Notes: generated from the sequence alone by a model not told the origin. Positions 41,789 to 51,246 are shown, counted from the first letter of the stretch. The stretch: DNA of 64,000 bases from JBMNUM01 sp050946275 (GCA_050946275.1 JBMNUM010000002.1:91154-155153); one strand, 5' to 3'. A program made the numbers and translations.

Positions 41789-44194
41789 ATGGAGACTGAA
41801 GCACGTCAGATTCAGGGCGCGGCCACGCTCGCCGCGCTCGAAGAGGGCAAGACCGGATGCGTCACCATCGTTGGAGGCGAGGGCGCGCTGCGCCAGCACT
41901 TCCTCGACATGGGAATCGTTCCCGGTGCGCAGGTCACGTTCGTGAAGCGCGCGCCGATGGGCGACCCGCTCGAGTTCCGCATCCACGACTACGAGCTCAC
42001 GCTGCGCGCCAACGACGCCGCGCAGATCCAGATCGAACCGGTCGACACCCCCGTCGCAAAGCACCCGAGCGCCACGAAAGCGCCGGACATCCCGGTCTCC
42101 CCCACGCCCGAGCTCGACCACCCCGGACTTGGCGAGGGCGGGCGATTCCACTCCCGCGCCGACGAGAACCCGCTACCCGACGATGCGCTGCTCACCTTCG
42201 CGCTCGCCGGCAACCAGAACAGCGGCAAGACCACGCTCTTCAACCGCCTGACCGGCGCGAACCAGCGCGTCGGCAACTTCCCCGGCGTCACGGTGGACCG
42301 CAAGGAGGGCCCCATCCGCGGGCGCGAGCACACGAACGTCGTCGACCTGCCGGGCATCTACTCGATGTCGCCGTACAGCAACGAGGAGATCGTCTCGCGC
42401 CAGTTCATCCTCGACGAGAAGCCGACCGGCATCATCAACATCGTCGACGCGACGAACATCGAGCGCAGCCTCTATCTCACGATGCAGCTCATGGAGCTCG
42501 ACGTGCCCATGGTGCTCGCGCTCAACATGATGGACGAGGTGCAGGGCAACGGCGGCTCGATCCGCATCAACGAGATGGAGGGCATGCTCGGCATCCCCAT
42601 CGTGCCCATCTCGGCCGCGCGCAACGAGGGCGTCGACGAGCTCGTCAGCCACGCCATGCACGTCGCGCACTACCAGGAGCGGCCCGGACGGCTCGACTTC
42701 TGCGATGCGAGCGAGAACGGCGGTGCCGTACACCGGTGCCTGCACGGCATCATGCACCTCATCGAGGACCACGCAGAGCAAGCGGGCATCCCGCTGCGTT
42801 TCGCCGCGACGAAACTCGCCGAGGGCGACGAAAGCGTCACCAAGGCGCTCGGCCTCACGCAAAACGAGCTCGAGACGATCGAGCACATCATCGTGCAGAT
42901 GGAGCAGGAGCGCGGCCTCGACCGTGCGGCCGCCATCGCCGACATGCGCTTCTCGTTCATCAACAAGGTCGTCGAGCGCGCGGTCGTGAAGCCCCACGAG
43001 AGCAAGGAGCGCTCGCGCAGCCTCTCAATCGACCGCATCCTCACGGGCCGCTGGACCGCCATCCCCGTGTTCATCGTCATCATGGCGGTCATCTTCCTGC
43101 TCACCTTCAACGTGATCGGGCCGTTCTTCCAAGACCTCATCCAGCTCGGCGTCGACACCGTGACCGCCGCGACGGAGTCGGCGCTCGAATCGGCCGGAGC
43201 CGGACCCGTCATCACATCATTCATCATCGGCGGCGTCTACAACGGCGTTGGAACGGTGCTGCTGTTCCTGCCGCTCATCGTCATCATGTTCTTCTTCCTG
43301 TCGCTGTTGCAGGACACGGGCTACATGGCGCGCGCTGCGTTCGTCATGGACCGCGCGTTGCGCAAGATAGGCTTATCGGGCCGGTCGATCGTCCCGATGA
43401 TCATGGGATTCGGCTGCACGGTGCCGGCCGTCATGGCCGCGCGCACGATGCCGTCCGAGCGCGACCGCAAGCTCACCATCATGCTCACGCCGTTCATGAG
43501 CTGCGTGACCAAGCTCACGATCTACGGCTTCGTGGCCAACATGTTCTTCCCGCGCCATGCGGGCTGGGTGATGATCGGGCTGTACCTGCTCGGCATCGTC
43601 GTCGCTATCATCACGGGACTCATCTCGCATCGCTCGGCGTTCAAGGGCGAGGCCGTGCCGTTCGTCATGGAGCTGCCGAACTACCGCATGCCGTCGGCCG
43701 TGAGCGTGGGACGGCTCGTGTGGGACAAGACGAAGGACTTCGTGACCCGCGCGTTCACCGTCATCTTCGTGGCGACGATCATCGTGTGGTTCCTGCAGTC
43801 GTTCAGCCCGCAGCTCGTGCTGGTGAGCGACCCGAGCCAGAGCATCCTCGCGCTCGTCGCGGGATGGATCGCGCCGGTGTTCTCCCCGCTCGGCTTCGGC
43901 GACTGGCGCTTCGCCACCGCGCTCATCGCGGGCTTCATGGCCAAGGAGGTCGTCGTCTCGTCGCTGTCCGTGATGTTCGTCGGCGGGTCGCTCGTCGCGG
44001 CGCTCTCGCCCGCAGCGGCCGCGAGCTTCCTCGTGTTCTGCCTGCTCTACACGCCATGCGTGGCGGCCATCGCCGCCATCAAGCGAGAGCTCGGCGGAAA
44101 GTGGGCACTCGGCATCGTGGTACTGCAATGCGCCATCGCCTGGGTGGTGGCGTTCATCGTGTACGGCATCTGCATCGCCTGCGGCCTGGGATAG
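41789..44194 (+). CDS. feoB: Ferrous iron transporter: FeoA domain fused to FeoB
   Basis: 801 residues. Residues ~12-85 are a FeoA SH3-like domain (DMGIVPGAQVTFVKRAPMGDP); then a linker; then the FeoB G domain with G1 GNQNSGKTTLFN (141-152), NFPGVTVDRKEG, G3 VVDLPGIYS and G4 ALNMMD. The membrane part starts near residue 430 and has two gate regions with conserved cysteine GFGCTVPAVMAART and YTPCVAAI. It takes up Fe2+ across the inner membrane with GTP hydrolysis. Separate FeoA and FeoB genes are the commoner form. Confidence 0.95.
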   Translation: METEARQIQGAATLAALEEGKTGCVTIVGGEGALRQHFLDMGIVPGAQVTFVKRAPMGDPLEFRIHDYELTLRANDAAQIQIEPVDTPVAKHPSATKAPDIPVSPTPELDHPGLGEGGRFHSRADENPLPDDALLTFALAGNQNSGKTTLFNRLTGANQRVGNFPGVTVDRKEGPIRGREHTNVVDLPGIYSMSPYSNEEIVSRQFILDEKPTGIINIVDATNIERSLYLTMQLMELDVPMVLALNMMDEVQGNGGSIRINEMEGMLGIPIVPISAARNEGVDELVSHAMHVAHYQERPGRLDFCDASENGGAVHRCLHGIMHLIEDHAEQAGIPLRFAATKLAEGDESVTKALGLTQNELETIEHIIVQMEQERGLDRAAAIADMRFSFINKVVERAVVKPHESKERSRSLSIDRILTGRWTAIPVFIVIMAVIFLLTFNVIGPFFQDLIQLGVDTVTAATESALESAGAGPVITSFIIGGVYNGVGTVLLFLPLIVIMFFFLSLLQDTGYMARAAFVMDRALRKIGLSGRSIVPMIMGFGCTVPAVMAARTMPSERDRKLTIMLTPFMSCVTKLTIYGFVANMFFPRHAGWVMIGLYLLGIVVAIITGLISHRSAFKGEAVPFVMELPNYRMPSAVSVGRLVWDKTKDFVTRAFTVIFVATIIVWFLQSFSPQLVLVSDPSQSILALVAGWIAPVFSPLGFGDWRFATALIAGFMAKEVVVSSLSVMFVGGSLVAALSPAAAASFLVFCLLYTPCVAAIAAIKRELGGKWALGIVVLQCAIAWVVAFIVYGICIACGLG

Positions 44195-44212
44195 CATCGC
44201 AACAGTAGCCTG

Positions 44213-44310
44213 TGGAACGCTCCCCCGAGGAGCGTTCCAGTCGGGAGCGCTCAAGCCCGCAGCGCCATGGCGGCCGCACCTATTGGAACGCTCCCCCGGG
44301 GAGCGTTCCA
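44213..44310. repeat. Two class B palindromes 44 bp apart
   Basis: TGGAACGCTCCCCC-G-AGGAGCGTTCCA (44213-44239) and TGGAACGCTCCCCC-GGGGAGCGTTCCA (44284-44310). The first follows feoB by 18 bp. The rest of the 370-bp gap shows nothing further. Confidence 0.75.
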
Positions 44311-44564
44311 CAGGTGCCATGTCCAGCTGCCCTTCTGGCACCATGGCCAGCCACCCCGTTGGCCGATTAGTGCACACAGTTCTGCAAATTGCAGCTCAAT
44401 TGCCCCGATTTCGACCCTTTTTCGAAAACTATGTACACTAAATTACTGAAGTCAGGCGAGCTGGAGACAGTTGTCCGTCCAGCAGGCTTCTTGCCTCGGC
44501 CATATTTCGCGGACAAGCTCGCGCCAGCTGCCGTACCTGTTGCGTCCATTGAGAGGAGCACAAC

Positions 44565-45041
44565 GTGAAGCGCATCGGCCTGCTCTCGATCATCGCCTTA
44601 TGCGCCGTGGCCGTCGTGCTCGCGCTCACCGCGTGCGGCGGCGGGTCAGGCGACTCGCCTTCCGGTGGCGCCGCGGGCATGGGCGACCCCTCGGAGACCA
44701 TGGCGCCCCTCGCCGACGAGAACCTCGAGGACCTCGAGTTCACGCGCGCGAGCTTCCGCTGGGATTCCAACGACGACGGCACGCTCGAGACCGTGCTCGT
44801 GAACTACTACAAGAACGGCGACGAGGCACCCGATGCGATCGGGCTGACGATGGGCCGCAGCAACGACGAGGGCATCATCGACAGCGCATACGAGATCGAG
44901 CGTGTGCAGGAGGGCTCCGACGAGGAGGGCCCCTTCCTCGTCATCGACTATCTCAGCGGCGACCAAAACTCCCATGACACGACGGCGCGCAGCCTCGTGC
45001 GCCTCGTCAACGGCGAGTTCGAGACCGAGGCAATCGACTAG
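44565..45041 (+). CDS. Hypothetical lipoprotein
   Basis: 158 residues; GAGAGGAG lies before ATG 44565. Signal peptide with lipobox LTAC at residue 24, a Gly/Ser linker, then a ~100-residue acidic domain with RWDSNDDGTLETVLVNYYKNGDEAPDAIGL. The DSNDDGTLE segment resembles a calcium-binding loop. No family is recognised. It would be anchored on the outer face of the membrane. Confidence 0.75.
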   Translation: MKRIGLLSIIALCAVAVVLALTACGGGSGDSPSGGAAGMGDPSETMAPLADENLEDLEFTRASFRWDSNDDGTLETVLVNYYKNGDEAPDAIGLTMGRSNDEGIIDSAYEIERVQEGSDEEGPFLVIDYLSGDQNSHDTTARSLVRLVNGEFETEAID

Positions 45042-45176
45042 GATAGCAACGCGTTTTTCTCGCCAATTCCCCACCAACCCCATTCGCAGGGACGTTTTCG
45101 GGACATTCCGCGTTTGTCGGCCTCTCTATAATCTGTGGCGGCAGGTAGCCAAGACCACGGAAAGGAGCGGATCGTC

Positions 45177-45734
45177 ATGGTGCGCGAGTGCACGCAAGTC
45201 CACGTGAACGCCCTGTTCGGCAACACGGATTATGCGGATGGCGTACCCGATGCCCGCTCCACCGACCATGCGGGTGACGACGAGGGCAACTTGCCCGAGG
45301 ACAACCCACCTGCCAAAAGCCGGACGTGCCGGCCCCTCGAATCGCTGGCGGAAGGTCTCTCCCCCGCCGCCGGGCCGGTCTACCTCGAGGGACGGCTCGT
45401 GCTCTCGCTGTCGTTCCAGCCCCTTGACGGGCAGATCGAGTGGCTCGGGGAACTCGCACGCCATCTCGCCGAGTGCAATGCGTCGCGAAGCTGGATGGGA
45501 GACCCTCTCGAGCGCTTCCGGATCTGGGACGATAGCACCGGCGCCTGGTTCACGGGAGGTCCAACCGTCCTGCGGTTCGAGAACGCCGACGTGGTGAAGT
45601 ACGGGGAGGACGAATCCGCACCGGTTTGGATCGGCGCGGTCGACACCCGCAAGCGCGTGATACCGGTCCCCGACTTCGGCAGGGCGGGCGCCGCGGAGAA
45701 CCAGCTCCACGACCTCCGCTGGAAGCGCTGCTAG
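45177..45734 (+). CDS. Hypothetical protein
   Basis: 185 residues; GGAAAGGAG lies nine bases before ATG 45177, and TATAAT at 45127 may be its -10 box. No signal peptide or membrane segment is seen. It holds several aromatic pairs (WLGEL, FRIWDDSTGAWFTGG, PVWIGAVDT). Nothing recognisable; codon use is like its neighbours, so it is probably a real gene. Confidence 0.6.
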   Translation: MVRECTQVHVNALFGNTDYADGVPDARSTDHAGDDEGNLPEDNPPAKSRTCRPLESLAEGLSPAAGPVYLEGRLVLSLSFQPLDGQIEWLGELARHLAECNASRSWMGDPLERFRIWDDSTGAWFTGGPTVLRFENADVVKYGEDESAPVWIGAVDTRKRVIPVPDFGRAGAAENQLHDLRWKRC

Positions 45735-45752
45735 CAACCAGCGCCAATCACC

Positions 45753-45787
45753 AATGAGTCAGATCCGGGCAGCCCGGATTCGACTCA
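45753..45787. repeat. Class C palindrome that supplies a stop codon
   Basis: AATGAGTCAGATCCGGGC and GCCCGGATTCGACTCA around one base, between convergent genes. The terminal TCA (45785-45787) is the TGA stop of the WYL regulator on the minus strand. Confidence 0.7.
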
Positions 45788-46774
45788 CTCGGGCAGCTCG
45801 TCGGCGAGGCCACGCAGCCACGTGCGGTACTCGTCGACGAGCTTGGCCGGCCCCACGATGGTCACGTGGCCGTTCATGCTGGCGACCCACCCGAAGAACT
45901 GCGGGCTCTTGCGCACGGCGACGCTCAGCTCCGCCGTACCGTCATCGCAGGCGCTCGGATGGATCTCGTCGCCGAAGCGGTCCACCACGATGTCCATCGC
46001 ATCGGCCGCAACGCGCAAGCGAGGATGGATCAGCTCGCCATCGAACATGCCGAACGACTGGTAGGCGAAGCCCTCGAAGGCGAAGTTCGCGATGCGCTCG
46101 TTGCGGGTGGCCTTCTCGTCCGTTACCTGCACGATCCTCATGCGGTCGATGCGGAACCGCACGAACTCCTCGTAGGTGTCCGTCCAGGAGACGAGGTAGT
46201 AGAAGCCATCCGAGAACACGACCTGCACCGGCGTGTGGACATAGGGCTTGCCATCATGCTGCAGCACGGGCTGCATGTTGATGTCGTACTTGTAGTAGAG
46301 GAAGCTCACCTTGCGCTTGAGGCGCATTGCCTCGTGGATCACGTCGACGTTGTGGAACACCGACTCGTTCTGGTGCTTGACCCGGTCGTCAACGTGCACG
46401 CGCTTGTCGAGTTGGTCGCGCTCCCGCGGACTCGCGAGCTCGCGGACCTGATTCACGAGGCGGGCGCTCATGCGCTTCGTGAGGAAGCGGCACGACTGCA
46501 CAGCGTCCACGAGCAGCATGAGCTCGGACAGCTCCATTCCCGTGCGCTCGAGCGTGTACTCCACCGGCATGCGCTGGATGGTGTTGATCTTGTAGCCGAA
46601 CTCGCGCAGCACATCGATGTCGCGGTAGATTCCCTTTCGCTCGGCGGGGATCCCGAGCTCTTCGAGCCGCTCGAGGATGTCGGCCATGGAGAGGCCGTGA
46701 TCGGCATCGGTCTCCTCCGCGAGCATCTTGTACAGATAGAGCAGCTTGAGCTTCTGCTTGCCATTCGCAGCCAT
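45785..46774 (-). CDS. WYL-domain transcriptional regulator
   Basis: 329 residues. The N-terminal winged helix has LSMADILERLEELGIPAERKGIYRDIDVL, as in the YafY/PafC type; the middle holds the WYL domain (SFLYYKYDIN, FSDGFYYLVSWTD, FVRFRIDRMRIVQV); a WCX-like C-terminal region follows. Such proteins bind nucleotide or nucleic-acid ligands and often control defence or stress genes. GGAGGAGG lies before ATG 46774. The target is unknown. Confidence 0.88.
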   Translation of the reverse strand: MAANGKQKLKLLYLYKMLAEETDADHGLSMADILERLEELGIPAERKGIYRDIDVLREFGYKINTIQRMPVEYTLERTGMELSELMLLVDAVQSCRFLTKRMSARLVNQVRELASPRERDQLDKRVHVDDRVKHQNESVFHNVDVIHEAMRLKRKVSFLYYKYDINMQPVLQHDGKPYVHTPVQVVFSDGFYYLVSWTDTYEEFVRFRIDRMRIVQVTDEKATRNERIANFAFEGFAYQSFGMFDGELIHPRLRVAADAMDIVVDRFGDEIHPSACDDGTAELSVAVRKSPQFFGWVASMNGHVTIVGPAKLVDEYRTWLRGLADELPE

Positions 46775-46836
46775 GGGGAATCCTCCTCCGAACAGGGGTT
46801 TCGCGATAGCAAGAGTATACCATTAATGGGACAGAC

Positions 46837-46902
46837 GCGTGTCAAGTGGACAGGGCATTTGGCACGGGACCGTGCCCAATGCCCAGTACACTTGACAAGC
46901 GC
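46837..46902. repeat. Class D-like long hairpin inside the 3' end of a gene
   Basis: GCGTGTCAAGTGGACAGGGC and GCCCAGTACACTTGACAAGC pair imperfectly around a GGCACGG-GAC-CGTGCC centre. It encodes the last ~19 residues and the stop codon of the CDF transporter. Confidence 0.7.
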
Positions 46903-47879
46903 TTCGCGTCCACATCCACGTAGAAGCCGTGCATCTGCAGCGCGCCCTCATGGCTCATCACCACACGCGTGAGCTCGGACTGCATGTCCATCACCGCATC
47001 ATCCGTCGTGTTGCGCGAATAGATGCCGACGGTCGCCAGCGCTATGTGGTGTTCCTGGTAGACGGCGGCTTGCAGGCGCCGCGTCATCGCGTCGATCTGC
47101 GCGGCCGTCATGGTGTCGGCCACCTCGACGTGCACGGCGCCCACGGTGAGGTCGGGGCCGTAGCTCTCAAGCAGCAAGTCGTAGGCGCCTAGCACCTCGG
47201 GGTCGTCGCACACCGTGCGCTTGATCCCCGCGGAGAGCTCGGGATCGGGCCGGTGCCCGAGGATGTCGTCGAGCGCCTCACGCAGCATGTCGATGCCGGC
47301 CTTGATGATGACGACGGAGATGACGACACCCACATAGGCCTCGAGGCTGAAGCCCGTCGCCAGGTAGATGAGCGCCGCCGTGAGCACGGAAGCCGAGATG
47401 GCCGCGTCGAATAGCGCATCCTTGCCGGAGGCGACGAGCGAGCCGGAATCGACCGCGCGCCCCTTCGCCGTGACATAGCGTCCCAGCACGATCTTGGCGA
47501 CGACGGCGACGGCGATGATGACGAGCGTGACGGTCGAGTAGTCGGGCACGCTCGGGTCGATGATCTTCTTGACCGACTCGACGAGCGACGTGACGCCCGC
47601 ATAGAGCACGATCGCCACGATGACGAGAGCCGAGATGTACTCATAGCGGCCATGGCCGAGCGGATGGTCCTTGTCGGGCTTCTTGCCGGCGAGCTTGGCA
47701 CCCACGATGGTGACGACCGACGACAGCGCGTCGGTGAGGTTGTTCACGGCATCGAGCACGACGGCGATGGAGTTCGCCGCCAGACCGACGATGGCCTTGA
47801 ACGCCGCCAGCAAGACGTTGGCGACGATGCCGACGATGCTCGTCCGGACGATTACGCGCCCGCGTTCCTCAGGCGTCAT
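46842..47879 (-). CDS. Cation diffusion facilitator (CDF) transporter
   Basis: 345 residues with six helices in the first ~220 and a cytoplasmic ferredoxin-like domain after. VLDAVNNLTDALSSVV in helix 2 and DHPLGHGRYEY between helices 2 and 3 are CDF signatures; the second metal aspartate is in SGKDALFDAAIS. It exports Zn2+, Mn2+ or similar in exchange for protons. The final ~19 residues (RLSSVLGIGHGPVPNALST) are encoded by a repeat element and are probably not native to the family. Confidence 0.9.
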   Translation of the reverse strand: MTPEERGRVIVRTSIVGIVANVLLAAFKAIVGLAANSIAVVLDAVNNLTDALSSVVTIVGAKLAGKKPDKDHPLGHGRYEYISALVIVAIVLYAGVTSLVESVKKIIDPSVPDYSTVTLVIIAVAVVAKIVLGRYVTAKGRAVDSGSLVASGKDALFDAAISASVLTAALIYLATGFSLEAYVGVVISVVIIKAGIDMLREALDDILGHRPDPELSAGIKRTVCDDPEVLGAYDLLLESYGPDLTVGAVHVEVADTMTAAQIDAMTRRLQAAVYQEHHIALATVGIYSRNTTDDAVMDMQSELTRVVMSHEGALQMHGFYVDVDAKRLSSVLGIGHGPVPNALST

Positions 47880-47897
47880 TCACACTCCCCCTTCGAT

Positions 47898-47924
47898 TGG
47901 AACGCTCCCCCGGGGAGCGTTCCA
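47898..47924. repeat. Class B palindrome
   Basis: TGGAACGCTCCCCC-GGGGAGCGTTCCA, between the aldo/keto reductase and CDF genes. Confidence 0.75.
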
Positions 47925-47937
47925 CATGCTTGTCGGG

Positions 47938-49050
47938 CTATTCTAGCGCGGCGGCTACGTCCTTGAGACGCGCCATCACGTCGATCTGCTGCGTGCAGAC
48001 CTCGTTGCACTGCCCGCATTCGATGCATTCGGAGGCCTTGCCGCCCCCGCGCACAGCCTGCTCGTACGCAACCTTCGACTCCTCGATCTGCCCGTTGCCC
48101 AGCCGCAGGTTCATCGCCTCGAACACCTCGGGAATCGCGATCTTCTGCGGGCAGCCGTCCACGCAGTAGCGGCAGTTCGTGCACTGGATGATCGGCGAGT
48201 CGTGCATGATCTGCTGCACCTCGCGCAGCACCGCGCGCTCCTCGTCGGAAAGCGGCTTGAAGTCGCGCATGTACGAGACGTTGTCGCGCATCTGCTCGAG
48301 ATTCGACATGCCAGAGAGCACGCTCAGGATGCCCTCGAGCGACGCGACGAAGCGGATGGCCCACGAGGCAAGCGACGCATCCGGATTCGCGGCTTTCAGC
48401 AACTCCGCGGCCTCGCGCGGCGGCTTGGCGAGCTTGCCTCCCTTGACGGGCTCCATCACGACGATCGGCTTGCCGTGCTTGCGCGCCACCTCGTAGTTTG
48501 CGCGCGACGCGATTGCCTTGTCCTCCCAGTCCGCGTAGTTGAGCTGCAGCTGCACGAACTCCACCTCGGGATGCGCGGTGAGAATCTGGTCGAGCAAGAT
48601 CGGTCCGGCGTGGAACGAGAAGCCCACGTGCTTGATGAGCCCCTCCTCCTTCTTCTTCTGCGCCCAGTTCCACAGGTCGAGACGATCGTACATCTGATAG
48701 TTGCCGTTCGTGAGCGTGTGGAGCAGGTAGTAATCGATGTAGCCGGCCCCCGTGCGCTTGAGCGTGGTCTCGAACTGCTTGTGCGCGGCCGACTTCGTCG
48801 GGGCCAGCGGAGCGTACACCTTGCTGGCCAGCGTGAACGACTCGCGCGGATGACGCTTGACGAGCGCCTTGCCGATGGTTTGCTCGGAACCGACGTACAC
48901 GAACGCCGTGTCGAAGTACGTGAACCCGCTCTCCAGGAACAGATCGACCATCTGCGAGACCTGCTTCACGTCGGTACGCCCGAACTTGCGCGGCAGGCGC
49001 ATGAGCCCGAAGCCCAGCTTGCCCGGCGTTGCGGCGATCAGGTCGTCCAT
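47938..49050 (-). CDS. Aldo/keto reductase with C-terminal ferredoxin domain
   Basis: 370 residues. Residues ~8-270 are the AKR barrel, with FDTAFVYVGSEQ, DYYLLHTL and KHVGFSFH holding the catalytic Asp, Tyr and His regions. The last 90 residues carry CTNCRYCVDGCPQ and CIECGQCNEVCTQQ, two 4Fe-4S clusters. Such fusions are common in anaerobes and may take electrons from ferredoxin or feed them to it. The substrate is unknown. GAGAGGGGAG precedes ATG 49050. Confidence 0.92.
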   Translation of the reverse strand: MDDLIAATPGKLGFGLMRLPRKFGRTDVKQVSQMVDLFLESGFTYFDTAFVYVGSEQTIGKALVKRHPRESFTLASKVYAPLAPTKSAAHKQFETTLKRTGAGYIDYYLLHTLTNGNYQMYDRLDLWNWAQKKKEEGLIKHVGFSFHAGPILLDQILTAHPEVEFVQLQLNYADWEDKAIASRANYEVARKHGKPIVVMEPVKGGKLAKPPREAAELLKAANPDASLASWAIRFVASLEGILSVLSGMSNLEQMRDNVSYMRDFKPLSDEERAVLREVQQIMHDSPIIQCTNCRYCVDGCPQKIAIPEVFEAMNLRLGNGQIEESKVAYEQAVRGGGKASECIECGQCNEVCTQQIDVMARLKDVAAALE

Positions 49051-49118
49051 CGCCAGCTCCCCTCTCCATCCAATTGCCCCGGTAGGATACAGCCTAGTAT
49101 AGGCGCAAATGGGGCGCT

Positions 49119-49186
49119 GATGACTGTCACAACCGACTCATTTACACTAGAGGATGAGTCAATGATGACTGTCACGAGCGACTCAT
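49119..49186. repeat. Class C element, duplicated
   Basis: GATGACTGTCAC, three variable bases and CGACTCAT occur twice (49119 and 49164) with GATGAGTC between them at 49153, so GACTCAT and ATGAGTC pair. It lies just upstream of the FMN reductase gene. Confidence 0.6.
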
Positions 49187-49204
49187 CGGGAGATGGAGAA
49201 CGGC

Positions 49205-49741
49205 ATGAACATCCTGGTCTTGCAGGGAAGTCCCAACATCAACGGCTCGACGTCGATTCTCGTCGAGGAGTTCGCGCGGGGAGCGCGCGAGGCAGGGCAC
49301 GCGGTGGAGCGCGTGGACGTCGCGGAGCTCGACATCGCGCCGTGCACCGGATGCGTGGCGTGCGGCTACAACGGTCCGTGCGCGCTCAGCGACGACATGG
49401 ACCTGCTGCGCCCGAAGATCCTCGGCGCAGACATGCTCGTGCTCGCCACGCCGCTGTACTACTTCGACATGACCGCTCAGCTCAAGACCGTCATCGACCG
49501 TTTCTGCAGCGCGAACACGCCCATCACGGCCAAGCACCTCAAGTCGGTGCTGCTCACCGTCGCCTGGAACGACGACAACTGGTCGTTCGAGGCGCTCGAG
49601 GCCCACTACGACACGCTCGTGCGCTACCTCGAGCTGCGCGACTGCGGCCGCGTGGTCGGCAAGGGCTGCGGCACGCCGGGCATGACAAGGGGCAGCAAGT
49701 ACCCGCGCGAGGCCTACGATCTCGGCCGCGGCCTAGCCTAG
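49205..49741 (+). CDS. NADPH-dependent FMN reductase-family flavoprotein
   Basis: 178 residues. The FMN loop GSPNINGSTSILVEEF (~8-23) and CTGCVACGYNGPCALSDDM (~48-66) match the iron-sulfur flavoprotein/WrbA-like group found in anaerobes, although the cysteine spacing does not secure a cluster. TPLYYFDMTAQLKTVIDR is the second flavin contact. It reduces quinones or small electrophiles. ATG 49205 is favoured over 49193 because TGGAGAA then serves as ribosome site. Confidence 0.87.
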   Translation: MNILVLQGSPNINGSTSILVEEFARGAREAGHAVERVDVAELDIAPCTGCVACGYNGPCALSDDMDLLRPKILGADMLVLATPLYYFDMTAQLKTVIDRFCSANTPITAKHLKSVLLTVAWNDDNWSFEALEAHYDTLVRYLELRDCGRVVGKGCGTPGMTRGSKYPREAYDLGRGLA

Positions 49742-49784
49742 TGGGACAGGCGGGATCTGACCCCGCCTCACCCAAGGAGCCGAT

Positions 49785-51059
49785 GTGGACAAGCAGTACC
49801 TGTGCATAGACTTGAAGTCGTTCTACGCATCGGTCGAGTGCGTCGACCGGGGACTCGACCCCATGACGGCCAAGCTCGTCGTGGCAGACCCCGAGCGCAC
49901 GGACAAGACGATCTGCCTCGCCGTGTCGCCCGCGCTCAAGGCGCTCGGCATCCCGGGGCGCGCCCGCGTGTTCGAGATCCCCAAGGGCATCGACTACATC
50001 ATGGCGCCGCCGCGCATGGCCCGCTACGTCGAGGCCTCGGCAGAAGTCTACGCCATCTACCTGCGCTTCTTCTCGAAGGACGACATCCACGTCTACTCGA
50101 TCGACGAGGCGTTCTTCGATGTCACCAACTACCTGTCGTTCTACGGGTGCACGGCGCGCGAGCTGGGCGAGCGCATCCGCCAGACGGTGCTCGACGAGCT
50201 TGGCATCCCCGCGACGTGCGGGCTGGGTCCCAACCTCTATCTCGCCAAGATCGCACTCGACATCACGGCGAAGCACAGCCCGACGTTCTTCGGCGAGCTC
50301 GACGTGGAGAGCTACCGCGCAACGCTCTGGAACCACACGCCCCTGACGGACTTCTGGCGCATCGGGCGCGGCACGGAGCGGCGCCTGCACGAGCTCGGCA
50401 TCCGCACGATGGGCGAGCTCGCGCTCTACCCCGACCTCGAGGTGCTCTACAAGGTCTTCGGCATCGACGCGGAGATCCTCTTCGACCACGCCTGGGGCCT
50501 CGAACCGTGCACCATCGCGGACATCAAGGCCTACGAGCCCAGGGCGCACTCGATCGTGAACGCGCAGGTGCTGGGCACGGGCTACCCCTTCGAGGACGCC
50601 CTGCTCATCGCCAAGGAGATGTGCGACACATCGTGCCTCGAGATGGTGAAGCGCGGCGTGGCGGCGGAGTCGATGACGATGCACGTGCGCTACGACCACA
50701 ACGTGATCGACGGCGCGGGAGGCCACGGCACCGCACGCTTCGGCGAGCCGACGAACGCGCGCAGCGTCATCATGCCGCGGACGGTCGGGCTGTTCGAGCG
50801 CATCGTGGACCGCGAGGCGCCGATCCACGGCATCATGCTCGGCTTCAACAACATCATGCCGGAGGAGGAGGGCTCGGCGCAGCTGTCGCTGTTCGCCGAC
50901 GAGGAGGCCAGCGCCGAGGAGCGCAGCCGCCAGGAAGCCATCCTCGACGTCCAGAGCAAGTTCGGGAAGAACGCCTTGCTCAAGGGCATCGACCTCATGC
51001 CGCAGGCGACGCAGCAGGAGCGCAACCGGCAGATCGGAGGGCACAAGAGCGGTGAATGA
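49785..51059 (+). CDS. Y-family DNA polymerase (UmuC/UvrX-like)
   Basis: 424 residues; AAGGAG lies five bases before GTG 49785. Catalytic acidic motifs IDLKSFYASVECVDRGLDP (8-26) and YSIDEAFFDVTNYL (~104-117) are intact, so it should carry out error-prone translesion synthesis. QLSLF near residue 366 is a beta-clamp binding peptide. The length and the insert with ADPERTDKTICLAVSPALK place it with the UvrX/YqjW group, not DinB proper. It overlaps a small YolD-like gene by 8 bp, as in Bacillus pairs. Confidence 0.92.
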   Translation: MDKQYLCIDLKSFYASVECVDRGLDPMTAKLVVADPERTDKTICLAVSPALKALGIPGRARVFEIPKGIDYIMAPPRMARYVEASAEVYAIYLRFFSKDDIHVYSIDEAFFDVTNYLSFYGCTARELGERIRQTVLDELGIPATCGLGPNLYLAKIALDITAKHSPTFFGELDVESYRATLWNHTPLTDFWRIGRGTERRLHELGIRTMGELALYPDLEVLYKVFGIDAEILFDHAWGLEPCTIADIKAYEPRAHSIVNAQVLGTGYPFEDALLIAKEMCDTSCLEMVKRGVAAESMTMHVRYDHNVIDGAGGHGTARFGEPTNARSVIMPRTVGLFERIVDREAPIHGIMLGFNNIMPEEEGSAQLSLFADEEASAEERSRQEAILDVQSKFGKNALLKGIDLMPQATQQERNRQIGGHKSGE

Positions 51060-51246
51060 CATGAACACGCAGTCCCGCGGCCCGCAGCAACCGCCCCTCC
51101 CCCGCCCGCGCATGCCCATCTCGCAGCGCGTCAAGATATTCGTGCCCTTCGACCCGCTCAAGGGCTATCAGGAGGCGCTGCGCCAGAAGGAGCGCGAGGC
51201 CGAGGAGGCCCACGACGAGCGAGGCGGCAACGAGGAGATGGCGTAG
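51052..51246 (+). CDS. YolD-like small protein partner of the Y-family polymerase
   Basis: 64 residues from GTG 51052, overlapping the polymerase by 8 bp. A proline-rich start (QQPPLPRPRMPIS) is followed by QRVKIFVPFDPLKGYQEAL, which resembles the PFxALxGYxEAL core of YolD-like proteins, and by a charged helix. YolD-like proteins accompany UvrX-type polymerases, but their action is poorly known. The assignment rests on the motif plus the overlap. Confidence 0.65.
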   Translation: MNDMNTQSRGPQQPPLPRPRMPISQRVKIFVPFDPLKGYQEALRQKEREAEEAHDERGGNEEMA

